Part shown: piece after piece, positions 60,460-64,000 of the stretch
Position numbering within the stretch: the first letter of the stretch is position 1
How the letters are laid out: each line of letters opens with the position of its first letter
Made by a program: the position numbers and the translations under genes
The notes under the pieces: model-generated
What the model saw: only the letters and a program-made list of their open reading frames with translations
The model's database searches: none
What the model was told of the DNA's origin: nothing
Assembly: GCA_050084985.1 (NCBI GenBank)
Contig: JBITNC010000001.1
Coordinates: 157,728,001 to 157,792,000 of the forward strand
Direction of reading: 5' to 3'
DNA length: 64,000 bases
Source: Nageia nagi
Taxonomy: Eukaryota > Pinophyta

Positions 60460-62399
60460 GAAAAAGCATTTTAATTAATAAAAATATTTTACAATCAAAA
60501 GAGAGTTTATGGGTAGTGGAAAGCACATCCCAAAAAGGTAATACCCAACCCTAACTACAAGTTAGGTAACAATAGATTCATATTAATCCTTAAGTAGGGT
60601 TAAGAGCCATAAATAGAAAATATCACCCAAACATGGAACAATTGTAATAGAGCAGAGTTGATATTAATTCACATCATGTGAGGAGCTATTGAGAGGTGCT
60701 TTCAAATCTACCATGCATTTCATTTATTAGAAGGGATGGGACTTATGTCCCAAGCATCATTAGCACAAAAGGGACTATGTTCTTTTTCTATTGCATCTCT
60801 CCATCTCGTAGCAGGATGAGAGGGAGAAGGGTGTTGATACCATCCCCTTTATACTAGGGGAGTATTTCCTAGTAACATAACTCATCCTATAACAAGAGGT
60901 ATATCCCATTCATTAAGAGGATGAGAGGAGATCGCCCCCACATCATTATACCATTTTCTTGTCAAATATAGTCTTGACCAATGATGGTAAACTTGCTTCG
61001 AATGTGCACATGATGGGGGGTGTGAGAAGAAGTGCAACCACTCCTAAGAAGAGATGATGGGAGGTAACTTGTTAATTGCATATGGAGAATCACCTAATAA
61101 TCTATAAGGGTATGAAGCTGTAAGAACTTGAGCTCAACCTTGTACACTTGATCAACAATTTGTAGGTAAACATCAAAGAAAATTTCTATTTTATCAAAGA
61201 GAGTAAAATCTATGTATGAAGTAACATTCTTAAAGATAATTTTATACCTATACTTGAAGATATAAAAAGAAAAATTGTATAAAAAAAAATTGCCAAACAT
61301 CCTATAAAGGCAAAGTGAGGGTGAAAGAATCCCCACGTAAGGCATGTTGCCAAGAAAAAGGGAATGGGCATGTAGAGAGAAAAAAATAAATACACCCACT
61401 CCCATGCAAACACAGACTATCTAAATGACTACAGAACATGCATGCATGACTCTAGCTCATTACAAAATTCTCAACGAGGTCATGCACTCTTAAGTTCTTA
61501 AGTTAAGATCCTAAGAGGATACCTTAATTCAAAAGGCTCCAAATAAAAAATTAATTTGTTTTACATGATATAGGAAGCCAAAGTTAAAATCAATCATTAT
61601 TTCCATATAGTATGTTTGGATACAAGATCCCATTACTCATTTAACTGAGGAACTTTAGGTGAGGATGGAAAAAACCAATTATAACCAAGTGAAGCTCTAT
61701 AATTTAGAAGGTAGGTGTTAATAGGTCATCCTCAATCTTTCCACTAAGGCTTCTTAAAGTGCATACCTATTTTATGAACAATAGAATAAGGTGTAAGCTC
61801 TAAAATAATATCAAATATAGCCTTTTTTGATTGATTCAACTAGAATACTCATTTAAAAGTATCTAAGGAAGCTATTCTGTGGCCAATTCCTATTGTGCTT
61901 GTTAAAGAATTTGGTAATTAAAACCATGCCTCTCTTATAAAACTTACAAGTATGAACCCATTAGACTTGGGCCAATGGCATACCTTGGTAGTGAAAAAAA
62001 GAAGACCACCATATATTAAGATTGTTAATATAAAGGAATTTTATTAGAAATCATTTCATTTTCATTTAATCCAAGGAACTAGCTATTGTCAAGCTTTCTA
62101 GATGCTCTTTATCACAAATAAGCTTGTAATTTTTACAAACAATAGAGAGACAAAATAAGAGAAGGAAAGTCCATACCCTTACAAGATTTTTTGTTTAGAG
62201 AAAAACCAATATAAATAAAGTGTAAAATTCATTTTTTTATGCTTTTAAACCTTTAAGAGCATGAGTAATCCATTTGGCACAAAGAGCCACCCCTTCTAGT
62301 TTGCAGTCTAACAAGCCCATACCCCCTGACTTCTTAGGGAGGCAACAAGTATGCCAAGCAACTCTATAGAATCCTTTTTATCAATGTTAATATATTCAT

Positions 62400-64000
62400 A
62401 AGAAGTATCATAAGAGTTTTCCAAGATTATTATAGCATACTTACAAAGAAACCTAGCAAGAAAAATAGTAAACATGGGTGGAAGCAAGCATTTTTAAATA
62501 AATTTAGAATTTTTCAGCCATGGAAAGCTTCTTAGAGCTTCAATAGTATAATTTTTTTCTACCTTATTTATCACATAACTATATAACTAAGAGGAATACC
62601 CATAAAAAGCAAACAAAATACCAAGGAATTTGAATACTTCCCTAGGGAGAATTCAATTCCATTGGAATTGAGTTAGTCGATAGGCATGGTTAAGGGAGAT
62701 TGCCTATAACAAAAAGTATTCTTCCATTGAGTACTAGAGTCTGAGGCTTTGAAAATATTTCTAGGAATTCAATTGCCTCAAATATTGATTTCTCATCTTC
62801 CTAAATGATAAATAATGAGTCATATACAAAATGGCCATTAATGAGGTGCCCTTGGTTATCAGGGAGATAAATCCCATGATTTTTTCCCTTAGAGGAATGC
62901 CTGTCCAAAAGGTATCTAAAAGCTTTTGCTACTAGAACATAGAGTGAGGTTATAAGAGGACATCCTTTTCTTACTAATTAGTGAATCCCAATAGCTTATG
63001 TTTGGTTATTATTCAATTAAAGGACCATTGAAGCATCTTAAAATAATATATGAACTATGATGACAAAATAAGGACCAAAACCCAAGTCCTCCAATATGGA
63101 AAGAATAAACACACACTCAATATGATCATAATATTTATAAAAATCTAGATAAATGAAGATGATATTTTGATTATAAGTATGATCCCATTCCATGCCTTCC
63201 CATACTGCTCTAACATCATCCATAATGTACCTATTTTTAATGAATCTAGTTTTCTCCAAGCAAACATAATAGGAAGGATAGGTTGAGGGCACAAGGCAAG
63301 AACCTTAGTAATTTTACTTTATAAATGAAATTTAGGAGAGTGATAGGTCACTAATTAATGACGAGTATTGGATCCCCTTGCTTATAGATAAGATTTATGT
63401 TACCCTTGTTGATGAGATTACCTAGAGAGCTTATGTGTAAGGCCTCAAGGTAGACCTTATGTAAATACAAGCCAAAAAATTCCTATAATGATTTGTAGAA
63501 TTTAGAGGGGAAGCCATCTAGCCTAGGGGCTTTTCCAACCACCATTTAAGAGAGAAATTCCTCCATCTCTTTTCGAGAAAGGACTTTATCAAATTCATCT
63601 TGAAGAAAAGCTATGATATGAGATGGCACAATATATTTGCATCATTATAAAGCCTAATATTTATCTGAAGTATAGGGGTGAGTTGTAGACACTTGTATAT
63701 AATGTTGAGTAAATAAATTGCTATCTTAGGAAGTTAAGTTAACATGATACCATCCTCATATATAGATTTGAATATAGCATATTACCTTAGAGGTATTAAT
63801 ATTTAAAAAATTCTTTGGAGACCTTATCTCCAATCTTAAGCTAGTGTAAATGAGCCTTTATTTGAGCTCCTTTGTCTTCATGTAGCCCCACCATATTGAG
63901 ATTGTGTTTGATTTATGTGACATGGTATTGCAATAAAGTGCTCCACAATAAATCCTACATTAGGTTTTGACAACCCAAGCTTATGCTTTATACAAAACCA
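62400..64000 (-). pseudogene. LINE reverse transcriptase (copy 2)
   Basis: From the window end on the minus strand: an EMEEFLS segment and APRLDGFPSKFYKS near 63480-63560, KVYLEALHISSLGNLINKGN near 63400-63470, then the frame at 63038-63292 with LEKTRFIKNRYIMDDVRAVW and IIFIYLDFYKYYDHIECVFI. The RT palm motif (FDKAYDR.EW in relatives) reads FYKYYDHIEC, so the D is replaced by Y while the later D is kept. Downstream at 62700-62990 and 62400-62560 are thumb remnants. The 5' part of ORF2 lies outside the window. Confidence 0.8.

Larger units (their letters stand above)
60448..64000 (-). mobile_element. LINE copy 2 of the same family, truncated by the window end
   Basis: On the minus strand the RT runs from the window end (63960) to about 62430, with an ORF2 C-terminal part to about 61700 and a 3' end with an A-run at 60449-60459. 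The 3' region 60460-61700 has only decayed coding. It is the same family and the same orientation as LINE copy 1, 8 kb apart. Confidence 0.82.

Noticed and set aside
61094-61413. Minus-strand hydrophobic frames of 103 and 67 codons in the 3' part of LINE copy 2
   Set aside because: They overlap in different frames, have no LINE motif, and look like chance frames in decayed LINE sequence.

Overview
The window is repeat DNA from a large plant nuclear genome. It is visibly AT-rich, has no open reading frame longer than about 135 codons, and nearly every recognisable coding stretch is a decayed transposable-element gene. I see no intact host gene, rRNA, tRNA or CRISPR. The PPR remnant, the Tat-like gypsy gag/pol and the non-LTR reverse transcriptase read like versions I associate with gymnosperms (conifers in particular). 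That assignment is inference from recalled family flavour, not proof.

Layout. 1-7.3 kb: a minus-strand Ty3/gypsy element of Tat-like type (gag at the high end, polyprotein end near 1028). 7808-23524: a 15.7-kb CACTA (En/Spm) DNA transposon with matching TAT target duplications. It has a minus-strand tnp2/DUF4218/DUF4216 gene in its left half and a weaker plus-strand gene in its right half. Kilobases of degenerate telomere-like repeat (TTTAGGG and TTAGGG variants, both orientations) lie between and inside these genes. 23727-38489: two gypsy elements of one Tat-like family in tandem, sharing a central LTR (LTR-int-LTR-int-LTR). The second lacks gag, and both carry 190-bp tandem repeats between pol and the 3' LTR. 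39.4-40.6 kb: a minus-strand gypsy gag fragment. 40701-44717: a complete non-autonomous LTR element with only a gag-like gene and a perfect TCACT target duplication.

46.5-52.9 kb: a minus-strand LINE (endonuclease, RT, zinc knuckle, poly-A) interrupted by a 1814-bp TG...CA solo LTR (50074-51887) with GTAAG target duplications. Removing the LTR restores the LINE reading frame. 53.1-56.0 kb: two CACTA right termini around a PPR pseudogene in which the E-motif segment is amplified five times in frame (111-bp units). 56.0-58.4 kb: plus-strand LINE RT and LINE ORF1 (DUF4283) fragments. 58.5-60.4 kb: AT-rich DNA with a diverged duplication. 60.4-64.0 kb: a second minus-strand LINE of the same family as the first, running off the window.

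The elements do not cooperate as a pathway. They are layers of insertion: solo LTR in LINE, CACTA end in PPR remnant, CACTA end in LINE RT, and perhaps the gag-only element in gypsy gag. The most unusual item is the CACTA transposon that contains telomere-like arrays, followed by the PPR E-motif amplification and the shared-LTR dimer.
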